Shown: positions 32,187 through 44,790, counted from the first letter of the stretch. The stretch: 64,000 nt of DNA from Saccharopolyspora soli (GCF_022678645.1 NZ_JALBWV010000035.1:1-64000); one strand, 5' to 3'. Notes: a model not told the origin generated them from the sequence alone. Translations and numbers: made by a program.

Positions 32187-32798
32187 ATGACCGCGATCGA
32201 CGAGGCCGAGCAGCTGGTGCTTGGCGCAGAAGCCCAGAACCTGCTGTTCCGCGAGGCCCGCACCGCCAACACCTTCAGCGACGAGCCGGTCAGCGACGAG
32301 CAGGTCCAGGCCATCTACAACCTGGTCAAATGGGGTCCGACCTCGATGAACCAGCAGCCGCTGCGGATCGTGCTGGTGCGCTCCGCGGAGGGCAGGCAGC
32401 GGTTGCTGCCGCACCTGGCGGAGAGCAACCAGGCCAAGACGGAGAAGGCGCCGCTGGTGGCGATCCTGGCCACCGACACCGACTTCCACGAGAACCTGCC
32501 GAGGCTATTCCCGCACGCGCCGAACGCGAAGGACATCTTCGCCGACGACGACTTCCGCGCGCATAACGCGAAGCTCAACGGGAGCCTGCAAGTCGCGTAC
32601 TTCATCCTCGGCATTCGCGCCGCCGGTTTGGCCGCGGGCCCGATGGCGGGCTTCGACCCGGCGGGAATCAACAAGGAGTTCTTCGCCGACGGCAAGCACC
32701 AGGTCCTGGTGGTCGTCAACATCGGCAAGCCGGGCGAGAACCCCTGGTTCGACCGCCTGCCCCGCCTCGACTACGACGAGGTCGTCACCACCGTGTGA
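32187..32798 (+). CDS. Nitroreductase-family flavoprotein (malonic semialdehyde reductase RutE/HadB-like)
   Basis: The 203-residue FMN-dependent oxidoreductase has the N-terminal REARTANTFSDEPVSDEQVQ block, WGPTSMNQQPLRIVLV (FMN phosphate and ring contacts), GSLQVAYFILGIRAAGLAAG, and the end PWFDRLPRLDYDEVV, all typical of the RutE/YdfN group. Members reduce malonic semialdehyde or nitro compounds with NAD(P)H; the natural substrate here is unknown. A GGAG lies ten bases before the ATG. It is convergent with prs and separated from it by a family-2 palindrome. Confidence 0.88.
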   Translation: MTAIDEAEQLVLGAEAQNLLFREARTANTFSDEPVSDEQVQAIYNLVKWGPTSMNQQPLRIVLVRSAEGRQRLLPHLAESNQAKTEKAPLVAILATDTDFHENLPRLFPHAPNAKDIFADDDFRAHNAKLNGSLQVAYFILGIRAAGLAAGPMAGFDPAGINKEFFADGKHQVLVVVNIGKPGENPWFDRLPRLDYDEVVTTV

Positions 32799-32810
32799 TT
32801 GTCACCGAGC

Positions 32811-32853
32811 GAAGGGCACCTTTGACCGACTTGGCCGGTAAATGGTGCCCTTC
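32811..32853. repeat. Family-2 palindrome, copy 7 (diverged)
   Basis: Arms GAAGGGCACCTTTGACCG and CGGTAAATGGTGCCCTTC pair with a few mismatches around ACTTGGC. It lies between the convergent nitroreductase and prs genes, where a bidirectional terminator is expected. Confidence 0.7.
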
Positions 32854-32871
32854 ACTCATGCTGCTATCGGG

Positions 32872-33858
32872 TTAGGCGCGGCCGTCGAAGAGGCTGGTGA
32901 CTGAGCCGTCCTCGAAGACCTGGTGGATGGCCTCCGCGACCAGCGGGGCGATCGAGAGGACCGTGAGGTTCGGGAAGCGCCGTTCGTCGGCGATCGGCAG
33001 CGTGTTGGTCAGCACGACCTCCTTGGCGCCGCAGGACGACAGCCGTTCCACTGCCGGGCCGGACAGCACGGCGTGGGTGGCGGCGATGATGACGTCCTTC
33101 GCCCCGGCCGCCAGCAGCTGCTCGGTGGCCTTGGTGATGGTTCCGCCGGTGTCGATCATGTCGTCCACCAGCACGCACAGCCGACCTTCGACGTCACCGA
33201 CGACCCGGTTGGCCACCACCTGGTTGGGCTTGCTGGGGTCGCGGGTCTTGTGGATGAACGCCAGCGGGGTGCCGCCGAGCTCGTCGGCCCACTTCTCCGC
33301 CACCCGAACCCGGCCGGAGTCAGGGGAGACCACGGTGATCTGCTCGCCGGTGTAGGTGTCGCGGATGTAGCTGGCCAGCAGCTTCTGGGCCATCAGGTGG
33401 TCCACCGGGCCGTCGAAGAAGCCCTGGATCTGGTCGGTGTGCAGGTCCACGGCCATGATCCGGTCCGCCCCGGCGGTCTTGAACAGGTCGGCCATCAGCC
33501 GCGCCGAGATCGGCTCGCGGCCCTTGTGCTTCTTGTCCTGGCGGGCGTAGCCGTAGAACGGCATGACCACGGTGATGCGCTTGGCGCTGGCGCGCTTGAG
33601 CGCGTCCACCATGATCAGCTGCTCCATGATGGCGTCGTTGAGCGGGGTGCAGTGCGACTGGATGACGAAGGCGTCACAACCGCGCACCGACTCGTCGTAA
33701 CGCACGAAGATCTCGCCGTTGGCGAACTTGTAGGCCGCCTGGGGCGTGACGGTTACGTCGAGCTGCTTGGCCACCTCCTCGGCAAGTTCCGGGTGACTGC
33801 TTCCGGAGAAGAGCTTCAGGCTCTTCTTCGGCGTCGCAGACATGGCACTCACGGTCAT
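32872..33858 (-). CDS. prs: Ribose-phosphate pyrophosphokinase
   Basis: PRPP synthetase makes 5-phosphoribosyl diphosphate for nucleotide, His, Trp and decaprenyl-phosphoryl-arabinose synthesis. The 328-residue protein shows KLFSGSSHPELAEEVAKQL, YKFANGEIFVRYDESVRG, PFYGYARQDKKHKGREPISA, the flexible metal site VDLHTDQIQGFFDGPVDHL and the PRPP loop CVLVDDMIDTGGTI. The ATG at 33858 has GGGAGGGACG just upstream. It follows glmU by 22 bases, as in Rv1018c/Rv1017c. Confidence 0.97.
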   Translation of the reverse strand: MTVSAMSATPKKSLKLFSGSSHPELAEEVAKQLDVTVTPQAAYKFANGEIFVRYDESVRGCDAFVIQSHCTPLNDAIMEQLIMVDALKRASAKRITVVMPFYGYARQDKKHKGREPISARLMADLFKTAGADRIMAVDLHTDQIQGFFDGPVDHLMAQKLLASYIRDTYTGEQITVVSPDSGRVRVAEKWADELGGTPLAFIHKTRDPSKPNQVVANRVVGDVEGRLCVLVDDMIDTGGTITKATEQLLAAGAKDVIIAATHAVLSGPAVERLSSCGAKEVVLTNTLPIADERRFPNLTVLSIAPLVAEAIHQVFEDGSVTSLFDGRA

Positions 33859-33880
33859 CGTCCCTCCCCGTCGACGTCCG

Positions 33881-35395
33881 TCACTGGGCGTCCTTCGTCG
33901 GATTGGTGGTCGGTTCATTCGCCAAAGCCTGCTGTGCGGCCTGGTCTGCGGCGGTGCCGGGACGGCGTCTGGCCACCCAGCCCTCGATGTTGCGCTGTCT
34001 GCCGCGGGCGACCGCCATCGCCCCCGGCGGGACATCCTGGGTGATCACCGAGCCAGCGGCGGTGTAGGCACCGTCGCCGACCTCGACTGGGGCGACGAAC
34101 ATGTTGTCCGCGCCGGTCCGGGCGTGTGATCCGATCACGGTGTGGTGCTTGGCCACCCCGTCGTAGTTGACGAAGATCGTGGCGGCGCCGATGTTGCTGT
34201 GCGCGCCGATCGTCGCGTCGCCCACGTAGGTCAGGTGCGGCACCTTGGTGCCTTCGCCGATCGAGGCGTTCTTGGTCTCGACGAAGGTGCCGATCTTGCC
34301 GTTGGCGTCGAGCCGGGTGCCGGGGCGCAGGTATGCGAACGGTCCGACCGTGGCGTTCGCGCCCACCTCGGCGCCCTCGCCGTGGGTGCGCACCACCGAC
34401 GCGCCGGGGTCGACCGTGCAACCGGTGAGCGTGGTATCCGGGCCGATCGTCGCGCCCTCGCCGACGGTGGTGCCGCCCCGCAGCTGCACGCCCGGCTCCA
34501 GCACGACATCGCGGTCCAGCACGACATCGCAGTCCAGCCACACCGAGTTGGGATCGGTGATCGTGACACCGGCTCGCATCCAGTGCAGCAGCAGTCGGCG
34601 GTTTAGCTCGGCGCCGAGGTTGGCCAGTTGCACCCGGTCGTTGACGCCTTCCACCAGCCACGGGTCGGCGCAGACCAGCGCACCGACCGCCAAGCCGTCG
34701 GCGCGTGCGATGGACAGCACGTCGGTCAGGTAGAGCTCGCCCTGGGAGTTGTCGGTGGACAGTTGCTTCAGCGCGGCTGCGAGGAGTTCCGCGTCGAAGG
34801 CGTAGACCCCGGAGTTGATCTCGGTGATCTCGGCTTGTTCGGCGGTGGCGTCCTTCTGCTCGACGATGCCGATCACCTGTCCGTCGGCATCGCGCAGCAT
34901 CCGGCCGTATCCGGTCGGGTCGTCCACCACCGCGGTCAACACCGTGACTGCGTTGCCGGACTCGCGGTGCTCGTCGAGCAGGCCGCGCAGCGTGGCGCTG
35001 TCCAGCAGCGGCACGTCGCCGTAGCTGACCAGCACCGTGCCGGTGAGACCCGTGGCCAGCTCGGACAGCCCGCAGGCGACCGCGTGCCCGGTGCCGAGCT
35101 GCTCCTCCTGCACCGCGGTGCTGATCGGGCGGTCGAGGACGGCGGCCAAGCCGGTCAGGTGTTCGGCGACGGCGTCCCGGCCGTGGCCCAGCACGACCAC
35201 CAGCGAGTCCGGGTCGACCCCGGCCGCGGCGCGCACGGCGTGTTCGACCAGGGGGCGGCCCGCGATGCGGTGCAGCATCTTCGGCGTGGCCGATCGCATC
35301 CTGGTCCCCGCACCCGCGGCGAGCACGATCGTGCTGACTGTTTCCGAAGGCGCATCGCTGCGGGAGGAGGGCTGGGCGGTGTCGCCCTGGAGCAT
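33881..35395 (-). CDS. glmU: Bifunctional GlcNAc-1-phosphate uridyltransferase / glucosamine-1-phosphate acetyltransferase
   Basis: GlmU makes UDP-GlcNAc, the first dedicated precursor of peptidoglycan. The 504-residue protein has the nucleotidyltransferase domain (residues about 20-250: IVLAAGAGTRMRSATPKMLH, EEQLGTGHAV, VSYGDVPLLD, INSGVYAFD) and a left-handed beta-helix acetyltransferase domain (about 265-480: hexapeptide repeats, RPGTRLDANGKIGTFVETKN, NYDGVAKHHTVIG). A short acidic/alanine tail follows. The ATG at 35395 is the start of the usual N-terminal extension. It heads the glmU-prs operon. Confidence 0.97.
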   Translation of the reverse strand: MLQGDTAQPSSRSDAPSETVSTIVLAAGAGTRMRSATPKMLHRIAGRPLVEHAVRAAAGVDPDSLVVVLGHGRDAVAEHLTGLAAVLDRPISTAVQEEQLGTGHAVACGLSELATGLTGTVLVSYGDVPLLDSATLRGLLDEHRESGNAVTVLTAVVDDPTGYGRMLRDADGQVIGIVEQKDATAEQAEITEINSGVYAFDAELLAAALKQLSTDNSQGELYLTDVLSIARADGLAVGALVCADPWLVEGVNDRVQLANLGAELNRRLLLHWMRAGVTITDPNSVWLDCDVVLDRDVVLEPGVQLRGGTTVGEGATIGPDTTLTGCTVDPGASVVRTHGEGAEVGANATVGPFAYLRPGTRLDANGKIGTFVETKNASIGEGTKVPHLTYVGDATIGAHSNIGAATIFVNYDGVAKHHTVIGSHARTGADNMFVAPVEVGDGAYTAAGSVITQDVPPGAMAVARGRQRNIEGWVARRRPGTAADQAAQQALANEPTTNPTKDAQ

Positions 35396-35656
35396 CAGCG
35401 CTCTCCCTTGATCTCTAGAAGCGGCGCGGCGGTGTCCGTCCGACTGGAGCGCCACCGGAGGCCACCAGTGCCTGTTGCGTCCAAGCGGGTGAAGGGTAAC
35501 CGGCCCGGTGCCCCCGCGGCCCGGTGCCCCTGTCCGCCTGCCCGGAGGGTGTGATGGTACCGCCGACTGGCCGCATTCCGGCGGCGCAGGCATTCCCTAG
35601 CTGCGGCTTTGTGATCGTCCGTGCACGCAGCGCGGCGATGGCGAGGACGCGTCCGC

Positions 35657-35702
35657 TCGTGCGTGCGTAGCCGGACTGGAGCCCGGTTGGCGCACTCACG
35701 AC
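35657..35702. repeat. Family-1 palindrome, copy 4
   Basis: Inverted repeat CTCGTGCGTGCGTAGCCGG ... CCCGGTTGGCGCACTCACGAC ends exactly at the stop codon of the diguanylate cyclase gene (minus strand). Placement suggests terminator or 3'-end function between that gene and glmU. Confidence 0.75.
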
Positions 35703-37469
35703 CTAGAGCGCATCCGGGGGAATCCACACCGAGTGGTCCGCCGGTTGATCCGTAGACCGCTTCGGCGGGGTGGGGGCGACGCCCGAGAACGCCGCGACGC
35801 GGTTGCCGCCGTCGCGCTTGGCCTGGTACATCGCGGCGTCCGCGCGCGCCAGCACCTGGGCGGCCGACTCCTGCGAACGCATCGCGACGACACCGATCGA
35901 CAGCGTCACACCGCGCGAAAGCTCGCCCGGCAACCGGTCGATGGCCTCGACAGCGCGGTGCAGCGCGGCTTCGGCGGCGCCCAGCGCCACACCCGGTAGC
36001 AGCACGACGAACTCATCGCCGCCGTAGCGGGCCACGAAATCGTCGGTGCGCAGGGCGTCGCGCAACGTCACCGCGACGGTGCGCAGCACGTCGTCGCCTT
36101 CCGCGTGCGAACAGCGGTCGTTGACGCCCTTGAACCCGTCGAGGTCGACCAGTGCCACCGCCAGCGGTTGCGCGTCGGGCTCGTTGAGCAGCGTCTCCAA
36201 CCGGTCGTCCAGTGCGCGCCGGTTGGACAGTCCGGTCAGCGGGTCTTGCAGCGCTTGCCGGGTGATCGCGTCGTGCTTGTGGCTCAGCCGCGAGTTCTCC
36301 AGCCTGGTGACCAAAGTGGACAGTCGAGCCTGGCGCATGGTCCACAGCTCGGTCTCCAGCTCCAGCGCGTAATCCCGCAGCGCGTCGTGGATGCCAGCAC
36401 TGTCCAGTTCGGTCAGTTGCGCGTATTCGCGGGCCAGCGAGATCCGCAGCGTCGGTTCCGATGTGTCGCTGTCCATCTCCGCGCGGGTCTCCGACAACAC
36501 CTGCACCGCCCGCTGGCCGCGATCCGCGCGGGTCAGGCAGCGGGACAGGGCGATCGCCACGATGATCTTCTCCCGCGGGTGGATCGCGCGGTCCAAGCTG
36601 CGCAGCACCTCAAGCCGTTCGATTTGCTCGGCGTGCGGCTGGGCCAGTGCGTGGGCAGCGCCGAGCACCGGCATCTGCTCGGCAGCGGGACGGTCCGAGA
36701 CGCGGGGGAACAGCGACTCGCGCCACGGGCCCTCCACCGCGACCGCGATGGCCGAGGCAGTGGCGAACCGGGCGGTCGCCTCCTCGTCCTGGCCGATGCG
36801 CTCCAGCCGCAGCCCCCAGCCGAGCAGCATCCGGCACCGGTTGATCATGTGCACCGCGATCTCGTGCGGGCCACCGCTCTCCCGGATCCGCTGGTGGGCG
36901 CGGGCCATCACCTCGTCGGCCATCTCGTACACGCCGAGCTGGGTGAGCACCAGACCGATGTCGATCAGCGAGGTCGCCAGCAGCCGCTCCCAGGACCGGC
37001 GGCCCAGCGTGCGGTCCGGGACCAGTTCGTCGTCGAGCATCGCCAAGCCGTGTGCGACCTCGGTGAGCGCGCTGTCCTCGCTCCCGCCGAGCAGTGCGCG
37101 TCGACCGCGCAGCGCGTGCGCATCGGCCTGCAGCACGTCCAGTCCGTGCCGCCGGGCGTGCGTGAGGAGTTCGTCGAGCAGGGGATCAGCGCTGTCGACC
37201 AGGCCGGGCGTGGCCAGCCGCATGGAGCTGCAGTGCCGCAGGAGTTGAGCGACGATGCGCGGCTCGCCGCGCCGTTGGGCTTCGGCGAGCAGGTTGTCGG
37301 CCTCGCGGATGGTGCTGCGTTGTCCGGCCGGGTCGCTGTGCTGGCCGACTGCGTTGAGTTCGCGCGCGCGTCCCACCAACCACGCGTCGGACACCTCGCT
37401 CAGCGTGGTCGACGGTTCTTCGCGCACGGCGGTCGTGTCGTCGCGCAGCGGCGCACACCCCCTGTTCAC
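35703..37469 (-). CDS. Diguanylate cyclase (GGDEF) with N-terminal helical-repeat domain
   Basis: The 588-residue protein has about 400 residues of alpha-helical, TPR-like repeats without membrane spans, a coiled-coil linker, then a GGDEF domain (about 420-560). The active site GGDEF is intact (483-487) and an RxxD inhibitory site (Arg474 to Asp477) lies five residues before it, so it should make c-di-GMP and be product-inhibited. No EAL domain is present. The GTG start at 37469 follows GGGAGGAAAG; the open frame upstream runs through a tRNA gene and is not coding. c-di-GMP controls development in streptomycetes; the role here is inferred. It lies between tRNA-Gln and glmU. Confidence 0.9.
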   Translation of the reverse strand: MNRGCAPLRDDTTAVREEPSTTLSEVSDAWLVGRARELNAVGQHSDPAGQRSTIREADNLLAEAQRRGEPRIVAQLLRHCSSMRLATPGLVDSADPLLDELLTHARRHGLDVLQADAHALRGRRALLGGSEDSALTEVAHGLAMLDDELVPDRTLGRRSWERLLATSLIDIGLVLTQLGVYEMADEVMARAHQRIRESGGPHEIAVHMINRCRMLLGWGLRLERIGQDEEATARFATASAIAVAVEGPWRESLFPRVSDRPAAEQMPVLGAAHALAQPHAEQIERLEVLRSLDRAIHPREKIIVAIALSRCLTRADRGQRAVQVLSETRAEMDSDTSEPTLRISLAREYAQLTELDSAGIHDALRDYALELETELWTMRQARLSTLVTRLENSRLSHKHDAITRQALQDPLTGLSNRRALDDRLETLLNEPDAQPLAVALVDLDGFKGVNDRCSHAEGDDVLRTVAVTLRDALRTDDFVARYGGDEFVVLLPGVALGAAEAALHRAVEAIDRLPGELSRGVTLSIGVVAMRSQESAAQVLARADAAMYQAKRDGGNRVAAFSGVAPTPPKRSTDQPADHSVWIPPDAL

Positions 37470-37537
37470 CTTTCCTCCCGGCCTGCCCACGCGGTGCGCG
37501 TCGCCGCTCATCGCGTCGGGCCCGGGAGGACCGCTCG

Positions 37538-37608
37538 CTCCGCCGCCAGGATTCGAACCTGGACCATCGGAACCAAAATCCGAGGTGCTGCCTTTACACC
37601 ACGGCGGA
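37538..37608 (-). tRNA. tRNA-Gln (anticodon TTG)
   Basis: On the minus strand the sequence begins TCCGCCGTGGTGTAAAGGCA, has the anticodon arm CGGA-TTTTGGT-TCCG with TTG, the T arm GTCCAGGTTCGAATCCTGGC and closes with CGGCGGAG. The seven-pair acceptor stem TCCGCCG/CGGCGGA is perfect. CCA is not encoded. M. tuberculosis also has a tRNA-Gln near glmU. Confidence 0.93.
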
Positions 37609-38026
37609 TCGGGCGCTGCAGACCCTCGGCGCCGACACACCGCTGTCGACACCGCTGACCGAGCTTACCGGCCGAGCACGACAGGCGGTGGTGCCCGGCA
37701 GACATCGTGACATGCCGGTGCCGCGGGCTTGGCGCCGGGCTGGTGGGTTCGGGGAGTCGGTCGCGGGCTGGCACACGGATGGGACGTACCGAACGGGCGT
37801 CCCGTTGCGTACAAGATCACCGCTGTTCGGGTGAACGCGGGCGATTCGGACACGCCCGGCGAGTCGCGACACGCCGCAATTTTGCCGCTTGGGGGTGACG
37901 ATTCGGCATCAAAGAACTTACGCTAGCGTAGGTTACGGTCCCGTAGGGTGGAGGTGTTGCGGGGCCGTGGTTCCCGGTGCTGACCACAGTTTTCCCACCT
38001 CCCCAACGCCATTCGAGGTATTGAGT
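37609..38026. other. Gap between tRNA-Gln and the desaturase gene
   Basis: This 418-base gap holds the tRNA promoter (leftward) and the desaturase promoter (rightward). Apart from the palindrome at 37919-37930, entered separately, I see no gene, repeat or RNA element. The AT-rich run at 37875-37925 marks the likely desaturase promoter. Confidence 0.4.
37919..37930. promoter_or_regulatory. Candidate operator palindrome upstream of the desaturase gene
   Basis: TACGCTAGCGTA is a perfect 12-bp palindrome followed by GGTTACGG, about 97 bases upstream of the desaturase start. Such CTTACGCTAGCGTAGG-like sites suit a TetR-family dimer, and a TetR gene follows the desaturase. The link is inference. 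Confidence 0.5.
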
Positions 38027-38995
38027 ATGACCGCAGCAACCGAGCGCATCGCCGCTCCGGACGTCGGCGCCGAGTCCGGGCCGAAGCCGCTGACCACCGG
38101 TCCGCAGACCGTTGGGCGAGCATCGCTGGTGTACGCGTTCCTCCTGATTCCGATGGCCGCGCTGATCGCCTCGATTCCCGTCCTCTGGGGATGGGGCGTC
38201 GGGCTGGTCGACATCGGCTTGGCCGTGTTGTTCTGGTTGATCAGCGGTCTGGGCGTCACCGTCGGCTTCCACCGGTACTTCACGCACGGATCCTTCAAGG
38301 CCAACCGCGCGGTGAAGATCGCGTTGGCCATCGCCGGGATGATGTCGGTCCAGGGGCCGGTCATCACCTGGGTCGCAGACCACCGTCGGCACCACGCCTT
38401 CTCCGACCGCGAAGGCGACCCGCACTCGCCCTGGCTGTTCGGCACCTCGGCGTTGGCGTTGACCAAGGGTTTCTGGCACTCCCACATGGGCTGGATGCTG
38501 CAGCGGGAAATGACCAACGAGGACAGGTTCGCTCCCGACCTGCTCAAGGATCGCGACGTGCTTTGGGCCAACCGGCTGTTCCCGGTGTGGACGGCCGCCA
38601 GCTTGGCGCTGCCCGCACTGTTGGGCGGTCTGCTGACCTGGTCGTGGTGGGGCGCGTTGACGGCGTTCTTCTGGGCCGGGCTGGTGCGGGTGTCGTTCCT
38701 GCACCACATCACGTGGTCGGTGAACTCGATCTGCCACATGATCGGCGAGCGGCCGTTCAAGAGCCGGGACAAGGCGGCGAACTTCTGGCCGCTGGCGATC
38801 CTGTCCTTCGGCGAGTCCTGGCACAACTCGCACCACGCCGACCCGACCTGCGCCCGGCACGGCGTGCTGCGCGGGCAGTTGGACATCTCGGCGCGGATCA
38901 TCTGGTTCTTCGAGAAGCTCGGCTGGGCCTGGAAGGTCCGCTGGCCCAACGAGAAGCGTCTCGCCCGGATCTCGGTCACCGAGTACAAGGGCTGA
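38027..38995 (+). CDS. Acyl-CoA delta-9 desaturase
   Basis: This 322-residue membrane di-iron desaturase introduces a double bond into acyl-CoA. The three histidine boxes are HRYFTH (82-87), HRRHH (119-123) and HNSHH in SWHNSHHADP near residue 267. Four hydrophobic segments (about 34-58, 61-80, 98-115 and 175-215) fit the family. The N-terminal 30 residues are variable. ATG 38027 has GAGG upstream and begins typical sequence. Oxygen and a reductase partner, not present here, are required. The promoter palindrome suggests regulation by fatty acids through a TetR protein. Confidence 0.93.
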   Translation: MTAATERIAAPDVGAESGPKPLTTGPQTVGRASLVYAFLLIPMAALIASIPVLWGWGVGLVDIGLAVLFWLISGLGVTVGFHRYFTHGSFKANRAVKIALAIAGMMSVQGPVITWVADHRRHHAFSDREGDPHSPWLFGTSALALTKGFWHSHMGWMLQREMTNEDRFAPDLLKDRDVLWANRLFPVWTAASLALPALLGGLLTWSWWGALTAFFWAGLVRVSFLHHITWSVNSICHMIGERPFKSRDKAANFWPLAILSFGESWHNSHHADPTCARHGVLRGQLDISARIIWFFEKLGWAWKVRWPNEKRLARISVTEYKG

Positions 38996-39154
38996 ATCGT
39001 CGGGTTCCCAGGCGCTTTCGCGCCGACGGTGGCGCTGGGCGAAGCGCGAACCGGGAGCCCCGAAGTTCGGAAGTGCCCGTGCGGCGGTCGTCGCGCGGGC
39101 ACTTTTCATCCGACCTGCACGTTTGTGTCGGTCTCGCACTTTAGGGTTGTGCAA

Positions 39155-39823
39155 GTGGTAGCACGGCGACGCGGGCGGAGCGCGCCCGAACCGGCAGCGC
39201 GACCGAAGGGACGCACCGCGCGGGTGCGGATGACCGGGAAGGAACGTCGACAGCAGCTGTTGGACGTGGCTCGCGCGCTGTTCGCGGAGAAGGGCTTCGA
39301 CGGCACGTCGATCGAGGAGATCGCGCACCGCGCCGGGGTGTCCAAGCCGGTCGTCTACGAGCACTTCGGTGGCAAGGAAGGCGTTTACGCGGTGGTGGTC
39401 GACCGCGAGATGCGCAACCTGCTGGACCTCGTCGTCTCCGCGTTGTCGGCGGGGCACCCGCGGGATCTGCTGGAGCAGGCCGCGCGCGCGTTGCTGGACT
39501 ACATCGACAACAACACCGACGGGTTCCGCGTGCTGGTGCGGGATTCGCCGGTGGCCAGCAACAGCGGCACGTTCTCCAGCCTGCTCAACGACATCGCCAG
39601 CCAGGTCGAGCACATCCTCGGCCTGCAGTTCAGCGCTCGGGGTTACGACTCGAAGCTCGCCCCGCTGTACAGCCAGGCCCTGGTCGGCATGGTCGCGCTG
39701 ACCGGCCAGTGGTGGCTGGAGGTGCGCAAGCCGAAGAAGGAAGAGGTCGCGGCCCACCTGGTCAACCTCGCCTGGAACGGCCTGTCTCACCTGGAGCACA
39801 AACCCCGCCTGTCAACGAAGTGA
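39155..39823 (+). CDS. TetR-family regulator (Rv1019-like)
   Basis: The 222-residue protein has a basic N-terminus, a TetR helix-turn-helix (about 30-75: QQLLDVARALFAEKGFDGTS, IEEIAHRAGVSKPVVYEHFG, GKEGVYAVV) and an all-helical ligand domain ending WNGLSHLEHKP. Its position next to glmU and before mfd matches Rv1019, a TetR regulator reported to act on its own gene, mfd and mazG. Here a minus-strand dehydrogenase gene separates it from mfd, so that coupling is broken; the upstream desaturase is a new candidate target. GTG 39155 was chosen with AGGG eight bases upstream; GTG 39149 is an alternative. Confidence 0.88.
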   Translation: MVARRRGRSAPEPAARPKGRTARVRMTGKERRQQLLDVARALFAEKGFDGTSIEEIAHRAGVSKPVVYEHFGGKEGVYAVVVDREMRNLLDLVVSALSAGHPRDLLEQAARALLDYIDNNTDGFRVLVRDSPVASNSGTFSSLLNDIASQVEHILGLQFSARGYDSKLAPLYSQALVGMVALTGQWWLEVRKPKKEEVAAHLVNLAWNGLSHLEHKPRLSTK

Positions 39824-39825
39824 CG

Positions 39826-39863
39826 CACCACCTGCGCGAAATCGGCGTCGGGGTCAGGTGGTG
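39826..39863. terminator. Bidirectional hairpin between convergent genes
   Basis: The 9-bp inverted repeat CACCACCTG (39826-39834) with CAGGTGGTG (39855-39863) spans the 30-base gap between the convergent TetR and sugar dehydrogenase genes, overlapping the latter's stop codon. Confidence 0.5.
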
Positions 39864-41041
39864 GTGACGCGGAGGATCTTGTCGTCGGTGCCGTTGGACG
39901 TCGTGACGTATAGGGCGCCGTCGGGGCCTTGGCGGACGCCGCGGAGTCGGCCGTGGGTGTCGTTGAGCTCCGCCGGGATCTGGACCTCCTGCACGGTGCC
40001 GTCCGGGGCTATCCGCAACAGCAACAGCTTCGTGCCTCGGAGCGTGCCGACAGCCAGCATCCCGTCGAACGTCCCCCACTGCGAGCCGGTCAGGAACGCC
40101 GCACCGCTGGGGGCCAAGCGCTCTTGCCCGGAGGACCACACCGCTCGCACCGCATCCGGGAAGCGCTGCACATCGGTCATCGGCACCGACTCGTCGTAGG
40201 AACTCACGGTGCCGCCCTGGGCCGGATCCCAGCCGTAGTTCCCGCCCGGTCGCAGCAAGTTGATCTCGTCGTCGCGGGTTGGGCCGTGCTCCGAGATGAA
40301 CACCTGGCCACCGGGCCGCGGCGCCACGCCCTGCACGTTGCGGTGCCCGTACGTGTAGATCAGCCGCTCGTGCGGGTCCGGCGATCCGATGAACGGGTTG
40401 TCGGGCAGCGGTGCGCCGGTGTCGATGTTCATCCGCAGCACCTTGCCGCCCAGCGACGTGCGGTCCTGCGGCAGGGCAGGACGCGCCGTGTCGCCGGTGC
40501 CCAGCAGCAGTGCGCCGTCTTCGGCCAGCGCTGGGCGGCAACCCGAATGCCGTCCGCTCGGGTTGACCGGGATTCCGGTCAGCAGCGGCGGGCCGATCCG
40601 CTCGGCGCGGGCGCCGTCCTCGGACAGCCGCCAGGTGATCAACCGGACGTCCACCGCGTTGCCGTCGACCTGGTGCGTCTGGCAGGTGACGAACCGCCGG
40701 TTGGTCGCGAAGTCCGGGTGGATCAGCAGCCCCATCTGGCCGCCTTCCCCCTCGGCCAGGACATCGCCGAAGTCGGCCTGCACCGGGCGCACCAGCGCGC
40801 CAGCGCGGTGATCGGCCAGCAACGCGAGCCGACCGGGTCGCTGCACGACCAAGGCGGCGCCATCCGGCAGGAATCCGATGTCCCAGGGGTGTTCCAACCC
40901 GGCGGCCACCACCTCGACGCGCAGTGCCGCGGGAGCCGGGGTGGCGGTGCTGGCTGGCGCCGGTTGGCCGGGGTTGCTCGCGCTGTCGCAGCCGACCAAA
41001 GTGAGGAGCAGGACTAACGAGACGAACCGGCGCATCAGCAT
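39854..41041 (-). CDS. PQQ-type soluble sugar dehydrogenase lipoprotein (Gdh-B/YliI-like)
   Basis: This 395-residue protein has a lipoprotein signal (LLLTLVGC lipobox) and a six-bladed beta-propeller of the glucose/sorbosone dehydrogenase family. Typical segments are GLEHPWDIGFLPDGAALVVQ, GEGGQMGLLIHPDFATNR, the SGRHSGCRPALAEDGALLLG segment holding the putative catalytic-His region, YTYGHRNVQGVAPRPGGQVF, SEHGPTRDDEINLL and NYGWDP. Family members oxidise aldoses with PQQ, without tight sugar specificity. It gives a possible consumer for PQQ suggested by the PqqA-like gene at the left edge, though they are 39 kb apart. Three clustered starts exist (GTG 41047, ATG 41041, ATG 41035). Confidence 0.88.
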   Translation of the reverse strand: MLMRRFVSLVLLLTLVGCDSASNPGQPAPASTATPAPAALRVEVVAAGLEHPWDIGFLPDGAALVVQRPGRLALLADHRAGALVRPVQADFGDVLAEGEGGQMGLLIHPDFATNRRFVTCQTHQVDGNAVDVRLITWRLSEDGARAERIGPPLLTGIPVNPSGRHSGCRPALAEDGALLLGTGDTARPALPQDRTSLGGKVLRMNIDTGAPLPDNPFIGSPDPHERLIYTYGHRNVQGVAPRPGGQVFISEHGPTRDDEINLLRPGGNYGWDPAQGGTVSSYDESVPMTDVQRFPDAVRAVWSSGQERLAPSGAAFLTGSQWGTFDGMLAVGTLRGTKLLLLRIAPDGTVQEVQIPAELNDTHGRLRGVRQGPDGALYVTTSNGTDDKILRVTTT

Positions 41042-41196
41042 GCGCACAGTGTGGCACCGGCCACGTTCGGCGTTCGGGCCGTCGTGTTGCTGTCACACCC
41101 GAGTCGTAGTCTGGACCCCGACGCCCCTCCCGTCTTGGCGTTCGTCCCGGGCAGGGGTGTGTCCGCATTCGCGTTGTCTTCCTGCGAGGTAGCTCC

Positions 41197-44790
<3,594 letters not shown>

